Of a stretch of DNA of 64,000 bases, positions 18,888 through 28,211 are shown one piece after another. Position numbers and translations under genes: made by a program. Numbering within the stretch: position 1 is the first letter of the stretch; every line of letters begins with the position of its first letter. The notes below the pieces were generated by a model. That model was not told where the DNA came from, did no database searches, and was given only the letters and a program-made list of their open reading frames with translations. Location of the stretch: positions 16,103 through 80,102 of the forward strand of contig JAZQQY010000062.1 of assembly GCA_045629285.1 (NCBI GenBank), in the 5' to 3' direction. Source of the stretch: UBA1723 sp045629285. GTDB taxonomy: Bacteria; Bacteroidota; Bacteroidia; Bacteroidales; Paludibacteraceae.

Positions 18888-18931
18888 CATCGTTGTTTTT
18901 GAAACAACTATAATTTCTATTAAAATTCGAC

Positions 18932-20044
18932 ATGATAAAAAAATCGCAAATGTCTGTATTTGACGATTGTATTAGATCTCAAAAAGAACAGACCAAAGTA
19001 CAGAATGTTGTTCCGACTTCTGCTATAAATTCGGAATACTTTTCAGAGCCTCAAAAGATTGAGAATCTGAAGAATAGCATTGACAAATCTCTTCGTCAAT
19101 CCAATCGAGAAACAGGTGTTTTATCCATCAAAAAAGTAATCAAGGACAGAGATTCTTTTATACGTTTATATCAGTCCGAAGATACAATCAACGCTTTTGC
19201 AACGCTTTCTGCTATTTCAAGTTTCAAAGTTCTTGCTATGCTCGTTGAATCTTTAGCTCCATCAGAGGATAATACTGTCTATTTTGACAAGACTCAATGG
19301 AGTAAATACAAGCTTACTAAAAAGACTTTTCGTACAGGAATTAAGGATTTGATTCTGTCTGGTTTTTTAGTTAAATCATGTGGCAAAAGGACTTTCAAGT
19401 ATCAGGTTAATACGAATATTTTTAGTTGTGGCGAATTGTCTTTATCTGCTTATGAATCAGAGACTAAAATAAGGCGAAAGTATGTTAAAGTGATAACAGA
19501 TGAGACTCAGATGAAACGCTATGGCATTCAAAAGTCTTCTGTAGAAGATGTCGCATATCAAATGTTCTTGTCTGATGCTACGGAAAGTGTTGTGAATGGT
19601 GTCTATGCTTCGAAAGATAGTGATGGACGAAGGTTCTTCAAAGTATATAGAGGAAAATTCGTACAAGCATTGCTGAGCATACGAAGGAAAGTGTCTGCCA
19701 AGCTAATTGCTTATTCTATAGATTCTTATGTTCCTCAAAATAAACATTTGACAAATATTTCAAGGTCGGAAATTGGCAATAATCCAGCTTTTTCAATGAG
19801 TAAGTCTTCTTATTATCGAGCTGTAAATGATTGCCTTAATTCTGGTTTGTTTTTTTGTGGTAAAGAGGACAATAAAATCTATATGCATCCTGACTTTTGG
19901 TGTTATGGATCACGAAACAAAATTGCTGATTTCATCAAGAAAAAATTCAATCTCAAGATGAAAATTTATTGGACTAAAAAAGAGAAAAAAAGACACTATA
20001 TCTCCCAGATGCTTGACGCAAAAATATACGATTCTATTCTTTAG
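18932..20044 (+). CDS. RepL-like replication initiator of the element
   Basis: 370 residues. I recognise a layout rather than a strong motif: a polar N-terminus, then a winged-helix region (about 70-170: RDSFIRLYQ, a helical SFKVLAMLVESL, FDKTQWSKYKLTKKTFRTGI, then LSGFLVKSCGKRTFKYQVN) that resembles RepL-type plasmid initiators. A second winged-helix-like stretch at about 245-340 has many Lys/Arg. The end is basic (KKEKKRHYISQ). It lies first inside the element, convergent with the integrase, and would let the excised circle replicate. The function is inferred from this layout and context. It has a consensus promoter and a leader hairpin. Confidence 0.6.
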   Translation: MIKKSQMSVFDDCIRSQKEQTKVQNVVPTSAINSEYFSEPQKIENLKNSIDKSLRQSNRETGVLSIKKVIKDRDSFIRLYQSEDTINAFATLSAISSFKVLAMLVESLAPSEDNTVYFDKTQWSKYKLTKKTFRTGIKDLILSGFLVKSCGKRTFKYQVNTNIFSCGELSLSAYESETKIRRKYVKVITDETQMKRYGIQKSSVEDVAYQMFLSDATESVVNGVYASKDSDGRRFFKVYRGKFVQALLSIRRKVSAKLIAYSIDSYVPQNKHLTNISRSEIGNNPAFSMSKSSYYRAVNDCLNSGLFFCGKEDNKIYMHPDFWCYGSRNKIADFIKKKFNLKMKIYWTKKEKKRHYISQMLDAKIYDSIL

Positions 20045-20098
20045 AATGGTATATTTATTCGTTCTTTTGTTGCCTTGAATTTTTGCTTTTTTTTCTAC

Positions 20099-20130
20099 GA
20101 AAAGACACAAGTTTTGTGCCTTGTTTTTGT
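20099..20130. terminator. Weak hairpin between convergent genes
   Basis: An imperfect stem around CACAA...TTGTG with outer AAG/CTT is followed by TGTTTTTG on the + strand. It may end transcription between the convergent initiator and integrase genes. The rest of 20045-20226 shows only A/T-rich sequence. Confidence 0.35.
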
Positions 20131-20226
20131 CGTGCCGTAACAAATATGCAACAAAATATCATCAAAATTTGTTTTTTTGTGATGTTGCTTTGTTCCGCAT
20201 TTTGTTTTTTTGTTTTCTAATCAAAA

Positions 20227-21345
20227 CTACACGTTGTTAAGTAGGTTTATTGTGTCAATCTTCTGTTTATCAATGATTTTTGCGTATATCATTGTTGTTT
20301 GGATGTTCGTGTGACCAAGTAAATCTCTGATGGCAGTTATGTTAGCATTCTTAGAAAGTAACAAAGTTGCAAAGGTATGTCTGCCGACATGCGTTGTGAC
20401 TTTTTTTGATAAACCTGCATCCTTGGCTAACTGTGTAACATGTCTGTTTATCGTTATTAGTGCTCCAGGCAAGTCGAATACCAAATCGTCTCCCTTTTTA
20501 TTTCCTCTCGGTGGTAATAAGTCTATAGCCTTTTGACATAAGGGAATACTGATTGGCTTTTGTGTCTTTTGGATAGTTTTCTCTATTCTTACTGAGTCTC
20601 CATTGATTACGATATTGTTCCATGTTAGTAATCTAATATCGCTAATACGAAGACCACAGTAGCATTCAAACAGAAAAGCTTGCTTGACTACTGGGTTGTT
20701 GCTGGCTGTATTCTTGATTGCATTAAACTCCTCTTCTGTCAAATACGTTCTTTGATTTTCTTTGATCTTTACTCTGTATTCATGAGGAACTAAAGTAAAA
20801 GGATTTCTATCTATGTATTCATTTCTTACTGCATAGTTAAGAGAGAGAACCATAACCTTTTCATAGACTTTAGCTCCTCCAGGTGATAAATGTCTTCCTC
20901 TTTTTTCTGATACATATACATTTTGAATGTAATCCAGCCAATCTATGCAGTATTGCTTGTCTATTTCGCACAATTTTACTTTTGGCGAAAATTCTTTAAT
21001 TCTATCTATTGTTTGGCTAATCTGATGTATGTAATTCCCCTTTCTTTGATGATCATCCTTAAACTCTGCCAACAAATCGGTAAATAACATCTTCGAGGAA
21101 TCATTGTCTTTGATGTTAGCTTTTTTATGTACTAACGAAATGATTCTTTCTGCTTTGATTTTATTAGCTGCCTTTAGAGTTTCTTTATTTATATCTTTGT
21201 CATTATCCGTCTTTTCTGGAATGATATACAAATTAAGAGATTCATAGGATCTTTTGCCCTCCCAGTAACAGTCAAGATATATACTTTTGTTTCCACCTTT
21301 TAATTTGCGGAATCTAATCTTAATTGGTTCTTTTGCTTTGTTCAT
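20227..21345 (-). CDS. Tyrosine recombinase (element integrase)
   Basis: 372 residues. It has an N-terminal arm-binding beta region (about 1-50), a SAM-like core-binding domain (about 90-190) and a C-terminal catalytic domain. Catalytic residues are visible: Arg in CGLRISDIRLL (about 231), His and Arg in THVGRHTF (about 319-322), His in LLGHTNIQ, and the nucleophile Tyr in TTMIYAKI (about 352). The position next to a chromosomal operon end, convergent with the initiator and just before the tra block, is what an ICE integrase should have. It would catalyse excision and integration; the companion excisionase is not identifiable in this window. A TATTTTTG box upstream, inside the preceding terminator region, is a plausible promoter. 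Confidence 0.92.
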   Translation of the reverse strand: MNKAKEPIKIRFRKLKGGNKSIYLDCYWEGKRSYESLNLYIIPEKTDNDKDINKETLKAANKIKAERIISLVHKKANIKDNDSSKMLFTDLLAEFKDDHQRKGNYIHQISQTIDRIKEFSPKVKLCEIDKQYCIDWLDYIQNVYVSEKRGRHLSPGGAKVYEKVMVLSLNYAVRNEYIDRNPFTLVPHEYRVKIKENQRTYLTEEEFNAIKNTASNNPVVKQAFLFECYCGLRISDIRLLTWNNIVINGDSVRIEKTIQKTQKPISIPLCQKAIDLLPPRGNKKGDDLVFDLPGALITINRHVTQLAKDAGLSKKVTTHVGRHTFATLLLSKNANITAIRDLLGHTNIQTTMIYAKIIDKQKIDTINLLNNV

Positions 21346-21397
21346 TTTGATAAGTGATAAGTTCTTTGTTTGTTGTATCTATATGCAAAAATAATAA

Positions 21398-21426
21398 AAA
21401 GAGACTGATTATTAGTCAGTCTCTTT
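21398..21426 (-). terminator. Terminator of the histone H1-like gene
   Basis: On the minus strand AAAGAGACTGA (21426-21416), 7-base loop, TCAGTCTCTTT (21408-21398), then TTATTATTTTT; perfect 11-bp stem. It lies between the H1-like gene and the integrase. Confidence 0.85.
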
Positions 21427-21443
21427 CAAATAAATAAAGTTGG

Positions 21444-21620
21444 TTACTTTTTGCTTTCTTCAAGACTTGCCTTTCGGAACTCTTTCAAAAGCTTTTCTAA
21501 CTCTAAACTTGCCTTTCTCGCTCTTGATCCAGCAGCTTTGTTGCCAGATTCAATCTGAGATGTTGCATCCTTTTGAAACGCCTCAAAAGATGCATTGATC
21601 TTTTCTACTATTTCTTTCAT
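21444..21620 (-). CDS. Histone H1-like (Hc1 family) small protein
   Basis: 58 residues, translated by eye from the minus strand: it starts MKEIVEKINASFEAFQKDAT and ends FRKASLEESKK. The internal GNKAAGSRARKASLELEKL segment is the hallmark of the short Hc1/histone H1-like proteins of Bacteroidetes. Such proteins are basic and helical and are expected to bind and condense DNA. It has a full consensus promoter inside the 3' end of traM and its own terminator, so it is expressed separately from the tra operon. On a conjugative element it could compact, protect or silence the transferred DNA; that is inference. Confidence 0.88.
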   Translation of the reverse strand: MKEIVEKINASFEAFQKDATSQIESGNKAAGSRARKASLELEKLLKEFRKASLEESKK

Positions 21621-21646
21621 GGTTTATAATGATTTACTTTTCTTTT

Positions 21647-21676
21647 CAAAGGTACTAATTTCACTGACAACAGCAA
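21647..21676 (-). promoter_or_regulatory. Promoter of the histone H1-like gene
   Basis: On the minus strand TTG (21676-21674), 19-base spacer, TACCTTTG (21654-21647), 26 bases before the ATG and abutting the traM stop codon. Confidence 0.75.
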
Positions 21677-22807
21677 CTATTTTTTCTGTTTTATAAAAAC
21701 TTCGTAGTTTGCAGGAAGAGTAACCTTTGTTTCCCTTATTTTGTTAGAAGTTGCATTTTTTATTGCAGATGTAGTTGAAGTGATAACATTAGATAAGGTA
21801 CGCTGTGCAGGAGTGACACCTATACTTGTTCCACTTATGGTATTGCTGGAAGTTTCTTTAACAGCATCATTTACAGCATTGTCTGCAACATACAAGCCTT
21901 CAAAACCGTCTCTATCATATATAACTGCATCGAAAGGATATATATTGCCATTGAATATTATATTTTCTGTTTTAAGGTGCATTCTGTTAGCAGAAAAACT
22001 CGCTTTCGCATAGACCATCGTGTTTTTAGGTATAGTTGTTCCTGATATGGTTATGCTCTCTGTAATGCGAAGCTTTACTTGACTTGCGGTTGTTATGTTG
22101 GTTTGCTCGTCATTGACTACAGCATGCAAAGTGTTTTTGCTTGTAGATGTATTGCTTCCACCCATAGTGCGAAATCCTTTTTTTGAAGCAGTTCTTTGTG
22201 GTAGTTCTGCGATATGCTCAACCTTTACTTCTTCTTTCTTCTCTTGGTCTTGATCTGTAATGTCAATACCTGTCTGTAAGGAGATACGCTTCTTCTTTTC
22301 TCTCATAGTTTCCTTCTTCCTTCTTGCAATTTGATCTTCAACAGATTCTTCCTTTTTCTCTTCTTGCGGCTCTTTAATGTTATTGACAGAGCTATGAGCA
22401 ATAGTAGTTGTTTGATTACTATTGCCTTTATTAGAGCCAATGTTGTTGAGTGATGCAATTTGCTCTTGTGGAGTCAGGTCAACTTTCGTTTCTGGTTCTG
22501 TTTCATCTTGTGCTTCATACTCGGAAGATGCTCCTGTGAAAAATGAAAGTGAGTTAAATTCTCTCTCTGCTTTGATTTCTGCGTCTCTTCTTTGTTGTTG
22601 AGATTGATACTCCTCAAACATTTCCATTCTTGATTTGGATGTTGATTCATTTTCCGTGACGATAGGATCTGGAATTACATTGATGTCAACGGATTGCTCT
22701 TCCACTGCAAGAACTTCTGATGTTCCACCTCCCATCATGTAGAAGAACCCACATCCTATTAAACACAAAAAACTACAGAATGCGTGTGTTATTATTTGTT
22801 TGTTCAT
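21677..22807 (-). CDS. traM: Conjugation protein TraM (VirB10-like)
   Basis: 376 residues. One N-terminal membrane segment (ITHAFCSFLCLIGCGFFYMM) is followed by a long polar, Gln/Glu/Lys-rich periplasmic stalk (about 50-220). A conserved C-terminal beta domain follows, with KLRITESITISGTTIPKNTM and FNGNIYPFDAVIYDRDGFEG, which is the Bacteroides conjugative transposon TraM signature, functionally comparable to VirB10. It spans the envelope in the type IV secretion channel. The start overlaps traL by 4 bases. It is the last gene of the operon here: the TraN (VirB9-like) gene that normally follows is missing at this place. Confidence 0.85.
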   Translation of the reverse strand: MNKQIITHAFCSFLCLIGCGFFYMMGGGTSEVLAVEEQSVDINVIPDPIVTENESTSKSRMEMFEEYQSQQQRRDAEIKAEREFNSLSFFTGASSEYEAQDETEPETKVDLTPQEQIASLNNIGSNKGNSNQTTTIAHSSVNNIKEPQEEKKEESVEDQIARRKKETMREKKKRISLQTGIDITDQDQEKKEEVKVEHIAELPQRTASKKGFRTMGGSNTSTSKNTLHAVVNDEQTNITTASQVKLRITESITISGTTIPKNTMVYAKASFSANRMHLKTENIIFNGNIYPFDAVIYDRDGFEGLYVADNAVNDAVKETSSNTISGTSIGVTPAQRTLSNVITSTTSAIKNATSNKIRETKVTLPANYEVFIKQKK

Positions 22808-23148
22808 CTCTTTTGCTTCATTTGGTTAATACTGTCAGCTTTCTGTATGCTGTCAATCATTTGAAGATATTTCTGATTTTGCTTCGTTACTTCCGAGAAG
22901 CCAGAAGTCAGTTCATCTTCAACTTGTTGACTTATGTCACTTAAATCTTTGACTACTTCAGTGACTTCTTTTTGAGAGTCTCTTTTGATACTCATTCTCC
23001 ATCTGTGACCTAATGTAAACAATACAAGCAATATCAAAAGAATAACGAAAACTTTAATCGTAAATGATTTCCTTTTTTCTATTGGCATTGAATTAAGATA
23101 TGATTCAAGATTAGCCAATTTGCGACAGACTGTTTCTATTATGTTCAT
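22804..23148 (-). CDS. traL: TraL-like conjugation protein
   Basis: 114 residues: a basic N-terminal stretch, one transmembrane segment (FVILLILLVLFTLG), then a helical, coiled-coil-like periplasmic region ending IDSIQKADSINQMKQKR. Little sequence is diagnostic. I assign TraL from its size, topology and position between traK and traM, each overlapping by 4 bases, which signals translational coupling. Confidence 0.65.
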   Translation of the reverse strand: MNIIETVCRKLANLESYLNSMPIEKRKSFTIKVFVILLILLVLFTLGHRWRMSIKRDSQKEVTEVVKDLSDISQQVEDELTSGFSEVTKQNQKYLQMIDSIQKADSINQMKQKR

Positions 23149-23765
23149 CTTCTTACTTTTTTAATTGAATGAAAATCCTTGATGTTCCATTTGCCGAGAA
23201 CAAATCCGTGCGGATTACTATCTGTTCTTGGACTATTGATAAGCAACTGATGAGAAACGATTGAAAAATACTCAATGTCAGTGCTACGCATAAATGTTGT
23301 TTTGCCGTAGTAAGTTGCTTCATAAGGATATTTATCCATATTGACAACAACACTATCTGTAAAGATTTCGCAGATGATACCACCTTGAACTATATGTTCA
23401 TAGTATTGTTTTGACTTTCTTTCCTTATAATAGAAAGCAGGAGTTTCATCAGATAACTGCAAAGCTTGATTGATGTTTCTCTCGATACTTTCCAAGTTAG
23501 GAGTAAGCGTAAAAAACAGTTCGTGAAATCGTTGAACATGAGCTTTGGCTTCTGCAGGACGAGATTGGTTGATGTCTTGTTGTAATGCCAATATCAAACT
23601 TTTTCCGTTGTCAAGAACATATATTTTTTCTCTTTGAGACTCAGCAAACTGATAACTCTGAAAAATTGCAAAGATTGATACAACTACAGCTATTGTAGTA
23701 ATACCTATCAAATAGACCTTAGTTAATGAATGAATCGTTTGAATGTCTTTTAATTTGTTTAGCAT
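23145..23765 (-). CDS. traK: Conjugation protein TraK (VirB8-like position)
   Basis: About 206 residues from the ATG at 23765; the frame also has a TTG six codons earlier, which I consider less likely because the A-rich stretch before this ATG looks like the leader. It has one N-terminal membrane anchor (YLIGITTIAVVVSIFAIFQ) and a periplasmic domain with family landmarks: YVLDNGKSLILALQ, RFHELFFTLTPNLESIERNI, VNMDKYPYEATYYG and the C-terminal NPHGFVLGKWNI. TraK is essential in related CTns and sits in the inner-membrane part of the channel. It overlaps traL by 4 bases. Confidence 0.87.
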   Translation of the reverse strand: MLNKLKDIQTIHSLTKVYLIGITTIAVVVSIFAIFQSYQFAESQREKIYVLDNGKSLILALQQDINQSRPAEAKAHVQRFHELFFTLTPNLESIERNINQALQLSDETPAFYYKERKSKQYYEHIVQGGIICEIFTDSVVVNMDKYPYEATYYGKTTFMRSTDIEYFSIVSHQLLINSPRTDSNPHGFVLGKWNIKDFHSIKKVRR

Positions 23766-23824
23766 AATTTTCTTCTTTTTCAAGGGTTGATACTCATTGA
23801 TTTCTTAACAGATGAAATGACAGG

Positions 23825-24919
23825 TTATCCATCTCCTTTGACTCCCGAATTTCCATCATTATAACTATCTCCAGAGTTGTTGTCTGATGAAGAGTTTGAA
23901 CCACCTGACGAGCCCTTAAAAGCGTTGATTATTTGTCCTATTGATTGAAGGAATCCTCCGTCGCCTAAAGCAGTTAAACTTGCTCCACCTGTAGCTATTC
24001 CAGCTGCGATTGTTCCTCCAGTAGTCGCAACACTCTTAACAGCACTTCCTATACCTGCACTACCTGCAGATTCAGCCATACTCAAAATGAAACCAGCTAA
24101 TGAAGGTACTGTGAAATATGCACAAGCAGAAACTAAAAACATGATTGGAACCCAAATTTTATCAGTGTCAATAACCCCTTCATACCATTCTGGATTTGCG
24201 TCAATATCGACAATCTGTAGTTGGAAATAGGCTGTGGCGAAGCATTGCGTTATATATAGAATTATATTGCAGATTGGAATATAGAGCAATGCACCGATGT
24301 ATTTTCCAAGCCAATTCTTGATGTTATCCTTGAAATAAGGAATAAGTGAAAGTGCAAAGGCAACTGGACCGAATATGGAAAGTATTATTCGTAATAATCC
24401 AGAGTAGCATATTATGCAAGTTTTGGCAAGAACGCATAGGATCTGTGCGAAGAAATTAAAAATAGTTACTCCACATAATATCCATGCTCCCATAATTTCC
24501 TCCTTTGTCTCTGTTATCCATCTTTCGGCTCTGTCTATCAAGGACGCATTTTCCATTTCTTGATTTTTACGTTGTTTAAGTTTGTCCTGATATTTTTTCC
24601 ATTCATCAAGAACATTGTTGTTCTTGTCAACCAATGCTGTAGTGCCATTTTTAAGAGGTTCATAGATTAGTGCATCCAATGTTCCTGTAACAAGAGAGAA
24701 ATTCATTATGCAGAATAATACAACAAAAGGTTTGGCAAAATCTATTACATGCAGATCTTGTCCTTTGCCCCAAGTGTTCCAGAAGATGTTGCCTACATAG
24801 GCAAGAGTAAATAATCCAGCTAATATTTGACAATAAGAAGCCAATGCTGATGCTTGTATGGCTTCATTTACATTCTCAAATACTTTATCAATTATATCAA
24901 TATTGAAATCTGATACCAT
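23825..24919 (-). CDS. traJ: Conjugation protein TraJ (polytopic)
   Basis: 364 residues with at least six hydrophobic segments (for example YCQILAGLFTLAYVGNIFW, PFVVLFCIMNFSLVTG, ILCGVTIFNFFAQILCVL, FLVSACAYFTVPSLAGFIL) and a C-terminal flexible tail rich in Gly, Ser, Asn and Asp. The topology, length and place between traI and traK match TraJ of Bacteroides conjugative transposons, an inner-membrane, VirB6-like component of the mating channel. The stop lies 41 bases before the traK frame. Confidence 0.85.
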   Translation of the reverse strand: MVSDFNIDIIDKVFENVNEAIQASALASYCQILAGLFTLAYVGNIFWNTWGKGQDLHVIDFAKPFVVLFCIMNFSLVTGTLDALIYEPLKNGTTALVDKNNNVLDEWKKYQDKLKQRKNQEMENASLIDRAERWITETKEEIMGAWILCGVTIFNFFAQILCVLAKTCIICYSGLLRIILSIFGPVAFALSLIPYFKDNIKNWLGKYIGALLYIPICNIILYITQCFATAYFQLQIVDIDANPEWYEGVIDTDKIWVPIMFLVSACAYFTVPSLAGFILSMAESAGSAGIGSAVKSVATTGGTIAAGIATGGASLTALGDGGFLQSIGQIINAFKGSSGGSNSSSDNNSGDSYNDGNSGVKGDG

Positions 24920-24922
24920 AGC

Positions 24923-25657
24923 TTATCTTGTGTAAGGTTTTAAATAAGTGATGTTCTTGCCGTTTGGCATTCTGATCGAGACTTTTCTTTGAGGACATTC
25001 TTGCAAGACTCCTCCTTTAAGGTATTTTTGAGCTTTGCCCAAATGTGTGTTAGCCCAGAACAAATCAGCGTTAACTCTTTGTAGTTGGGCATGAAGAATA
25101 AAGTCATCGACGCAACATATTGCACGAATTACGGATGTTTTAATATTCTCCCTAACTACTTTGATTTGTTGCTTAATCATAAATGCACTTATTTCAGCTC
25201 CATTGCCATTGGACTCTTTTAACTCTTCACGCAGATGTGTGATTGCTTTGACATCTTGTGTGATTACATAGCCACAATCAACAAGTGTCATTATACACAT
25301 ATACTTTTCTGCATAAGTCAGTTCATCAAGATTAGTGACTTTTTCTCGTAACTGAGTTACCTTCTGGAAAGCTTGTGTTCCGTATTCTATTGCTTCGATC
25401 AATTCTACACTTGCAGCCACAAGTTCAGCCATTCTTTTGAAAGCTTCCTTTTTCTCTTGAAACATTTCAAGTTGTTGTGTGAACTGTAACAGCTGTTGCT
25501 GAGCAATCAGTTTTTGCTCTACAGCTTCTTCCATTGATTCACATTGCATGATTATGTTGTTCGCCATATTTGTAGGATCGTGCGTTATCATTTGGCTGTA
25601 ACTTACACTTCCCCATAACCCTAATATGATTGTCAAGAAATGTTTTTTTATTCCCAT
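24923..25657 (-). CDS. traI: TraI-like periplasmic conjugation protein
   Basis: 244 residues. It has a signal peptide (MGIKKHFLTIILGLWGSVSYSQ) and a largely helical mature region with a Gln-rich coiled-coil (about 45-75: EQKLIAQQQLLQFTQQLEMF). The size, export signal and location directly between traG and traJ fit TraI of the Bacteroides Tra set, which stands in the place of VirB5. One base separates it from traG and three from traJ. Confidence 0.78.
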   Translation of the reverse strand: MGIKKHFLTIILGLWGSVSYSQMITHDPTNMANNIIMQCESMEEAVEQKLIAQQQLLQFTQQLEMFQEKKEAFKRMAELVAASVELIEAIEYGTQAFQKVTQLREKVTNLDELTYAEKYMCIMTLVDCGYVITQDVKAITHLREELKESNGNGAEISAFMIKQQIKVVRENIKTSVIRAICCVDDFILHAQLQRVNADLFWANTHLGKAQKYLKGGVLQECPQRKVSIRMPNGKNITYLKPYTR

Positions 25658-25658
25658 A

Positions 25659-28211
25659 TCAATCTTTTATTTCTGGTAAAATGTTGTATAATTTCTTTTC
25701 AATGGCTTCTGCCATCGTTAACTGATATGTCCTTTTCAATGACAGCAACTCACTTTTAACTCTCTTCTCTGTTGAGTACGTTAGTGCTTCTTCTTTGCTG
25801 ACTTCTGTGGCATATACAGCACTTCTCGCTCCAACCTTGATAAAGGCTTCTTTGTATGAGTTTCTGTCTTTTAATTGTAGATTCTTGTTCACACTCATGA
25901 GTTTTGCAATCTCGTCTTTAGTAAGACCAAGTGATCGAGATATTTTATCCTGCATATCTTTGTATTGTGCGAAGTCTAACAGAATCTTCACTGGTGACTG
26001 GGTAGAGACAATATCTTCGATGTTCTTGTTTCCGACCAAATCTGTAGGTTCTTGTGTGACGATGCAAATTTGAGCATAGTGCTTTCTTGCAGTTCTGTAT
26101 AGGTAACCGATGTAGTTAGCCATGTTTTCACTCTTCATAGCACTCCAAGCTTCTTCCATCAGAAGAATCTTTCCTACCTCTTTTTCTTTTTCATTTCCTT
26201 CTTCATCAATGTATTTCTTCTTTGGAAGATTGAACATCTTATTAGAAAAAGTGTTCATGATCAGAAGAGTCACTATAGGCAGTAAAGTCTCATTGTTACG
26301 AATCTTGTCCAACTCAAAAACAATGAACCTATTATTAAGCAAGTCATCGTCCATGTCGCTATTAAGCAATCTGCCATATTGCCCATCCTTATAGAATCTC
26401 ATAAGAATCTGTACTAAGTTGTCTATGTCGAAATTGTCTCTCTCAACACAAATGACCTCTTTGATGTAACTTGTGTATTCGTCTCTTAGAAACTCATAGA
26501 ATGTATCGAAACATGGACGAAGGTTCTCGTTCTTTACTTTGAGAAAAAACTGGTTGATGCCGTTGCCTATATGAGTTAGTTCTGCATTGCTTACGTTTTC
26601 TGTGTTTTTTTTCCAAAGGGTAAGCACTAAAGACACAAGCTGTTCCTTCTTTTCTTCTGAATATCGTCCAGTCGGATCAAAAAAAGGATTGAAAGATAGA
26701 GGCTTCTCTTCTGAATAAGTATAGTAAATACCTTCCTTGCCACCAGTCTCTTCTTTAATGAACTCGTAAAGTCCTTGATAAGAGTCTCCCATATCAACGA
26801 TGACAACATGATATTCTTGGTCGTACATCTGACGAAGCAGATTGTTGATGAAGAAAGATTTTCCACTACCAGACGGACCGACCATGACCTTGTTTCGGTT
26901 TTCTATCCAACCCTTTTCCATTGGCATTTCATCCAAGTCTAAAGCAATCGGAACTCCGTTTACTCTGTCGCACATATTGATGTGATAGTCAGTTGCTGGA
27001 TTTACCCAATCCTTGTAATTACTGTCGGTTTGAATCATGCAGGCATTTTGATCCGTAGTTCCGAGCATAGTCATTTCGGAAGGATAGTAATTGGAACAGC
27101 CTGGTATTCCTCCCCAGAACATGTGTGATGTAATTCTTTCAACCTTCGTGTTCGTGCAATCGAGCTTAGAGAACTTTTCAGATAATACAGCATTCTTTTG
27201 TAGCAAAGAATTATAGTCTTTATCCCAAAGGATCACATTAAACGAAGCCCTACAAATTCGGTCTCCAGTTTGAGCAATCTGTTCAAGAAAAGAATCGTTT
27301 TGAAGACTGTTGTACTTGTTGTCAGAATCAAATCCTCCAAGTGATCTCAATAATTTACCTTGACTTCGGATTTTTTCTTTCAGCTCTTCTTGTGGTTCAA
27401 GATAAAAATACTGATTGTATATGTGATTGAACTTAGATAGTAAGCACAGACCTTCAACATAGCTTTGATTTACATAGCATCCGATTGAACTTTGAGATAA
27501 AGAAGGATTCCAACTATGAGAGGCAACGGTGTTAGGCATATTGCGAAGATCCGAAATGGCAAAACAACTGACATAATCGTCTCCAACCATTAGTGTGTCA
27601 TCATTAAGGATATGCTGTTCTCTTAATGTTGTGTTGGTTTCTGAAAAATCCAAGTTGATGTATTTTTCGATAATACCAAAGGTTTCTTGTGTTCCTATAA
27701 CCTCATCCTCGTCAAGTCTTCGTACTTTAATTCCACAACCTTCAAGAATCGTTTTCATTTCCATTAGCTTGTTTGAAAACTCAAACAATTTCTCTTTGTC
27801 CGTCAGCTCTTTACTTACAACATTTCCTTTGCAGATGCAGGACAATGTGCTTTTTTTCTTGATGTTATCTTTGCACGAAAGAGTAACATACAAATATGTT
27901 TTGTGTTCAAAATACTTTCTTCCTTCAAAATGTTTGGCATATCCTCTTGATAGATAACCAGTAGCTTCCCCTTTGAAAGAAAAATGCTTCTCTACAAATA
28001 AATCTTGTTTATGGAGAATGGTATAGTTTGGTAATACCTTCATTGCTCGAACCCAACATTTGAATTGTGTTTCGTAGTCTTCTTGTGTCATAGTCCAGAT
28101 CTCTGGCAACTCTACTTCATATAGAGCTGTGATGTCAGTGTTCTTGGAAACAAGAAAACCGTCTTCATATAGATACAAAGGAAGTATCTCGTCAATGTTT
28201 ATTGCTTTCAT
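25659..28211 (-). CDS. traG: Conjugation ATPase TraG (VirB4 type)
   Basis: 850 residues. An N-terminal domain of about 400 residues is followed by a P-loop ATPase: Walker A GPSGSGKS at about 444-451 and Walker B ILLMEEAW at about 676. It powers assembly of the type IV channel at the inner membrane and is the best-conserved gene of the set. Its start overlaps the upstream exonuclease gene by 4 bases (ATGA), so the two are translationally coupled. There is no sign of truncation. Confidence 0.93.
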   Translation of the reverse strand: MKAINIDEILPLYLYEDGFLVSKNTDITALYEVELPEIWTMTQEDYETQFKCWVRAMKVLPNYTILHKQDLFVEKHFSFKGEATGYLSRGYAKHFEGRKYFEHKTYLYVTLSCKDNIKKKSTLSCICKGNVVSKELTDKEKLFEFSNKLMEMKTILEGCGIKVRRLDEDEVIGTQETFGIIEKYINLDFSETNTTLREQHILNDDTLMVGDDYVSCFAISDLRNMPNTVASHSWNPSLSQSSIGCYVNQSYVEGLCLLSKFNHIYNQYFYLEPQEELKEKIRSQGKLLRSLGGFDSDNKYNSLQNDSFLEQIAQTGDRICRASFNVILWDKDYNSLLQKNAVLSEKFSKLDCTNTKVERITSHMFWGGIPGCSNYYPSEMTMLGTTDQNACMIQTDSNYKDWVNPATDYHINMCDRVNGVPIALDLDEMPMEKGWIENRNKVMVGPSGSGKSFFINNLLRQMYDQEYHVVIVDMGDSYQGLYEFIKEETGGKEGIYYTYSEEKPLSFNPFFDPTGRYSEEKKEQLVSLVLTLWKKNTENVSNAELTHIGNGINQFFLKVKNENLRPCFDTFYEFLRDEYTSYIKEVICVERDNFDIDNLVQILMRFYKDGQYGRLLNSDMDDDLLNNRFIVFELDKIRNNETLLPIVTLLIMNTFSNKMFNLPKKKYIDEEGNEKEKEVGKILLMEEAWSAMKSENMANYIGYLYRTARKHYAQICIVTQEPTDLVGNKNIEDIVSTQSPVKILLDFAQYKDMQDKISRSLGLTKDEIAKLMSVNKNLQLKDRNSYKEAFIKVGARSAVYATEVSKEEALTYSTEKRVKSELLSLKRTYQLTMAEAIEKKLYNILPEIKD

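Larger units (their letters stand above)
18331..18931. other. Gene-free junction between chromosome and element
   Basis: No gene is supported in these 600 bases. They hold two hairpin terminators (18473 and 18663), an orphan minus-strand copy of the element's leader word (TAATTTTTGTAA, 18454-18465), a direct repeat ATAATGCCCA (18699-18708 and 18721-18730), and the promoter of the RepL-like gene. The left attachment site of the ICE should lie here, but the right end is not in the window, so it cannot be defined. Confidence 0.5.
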
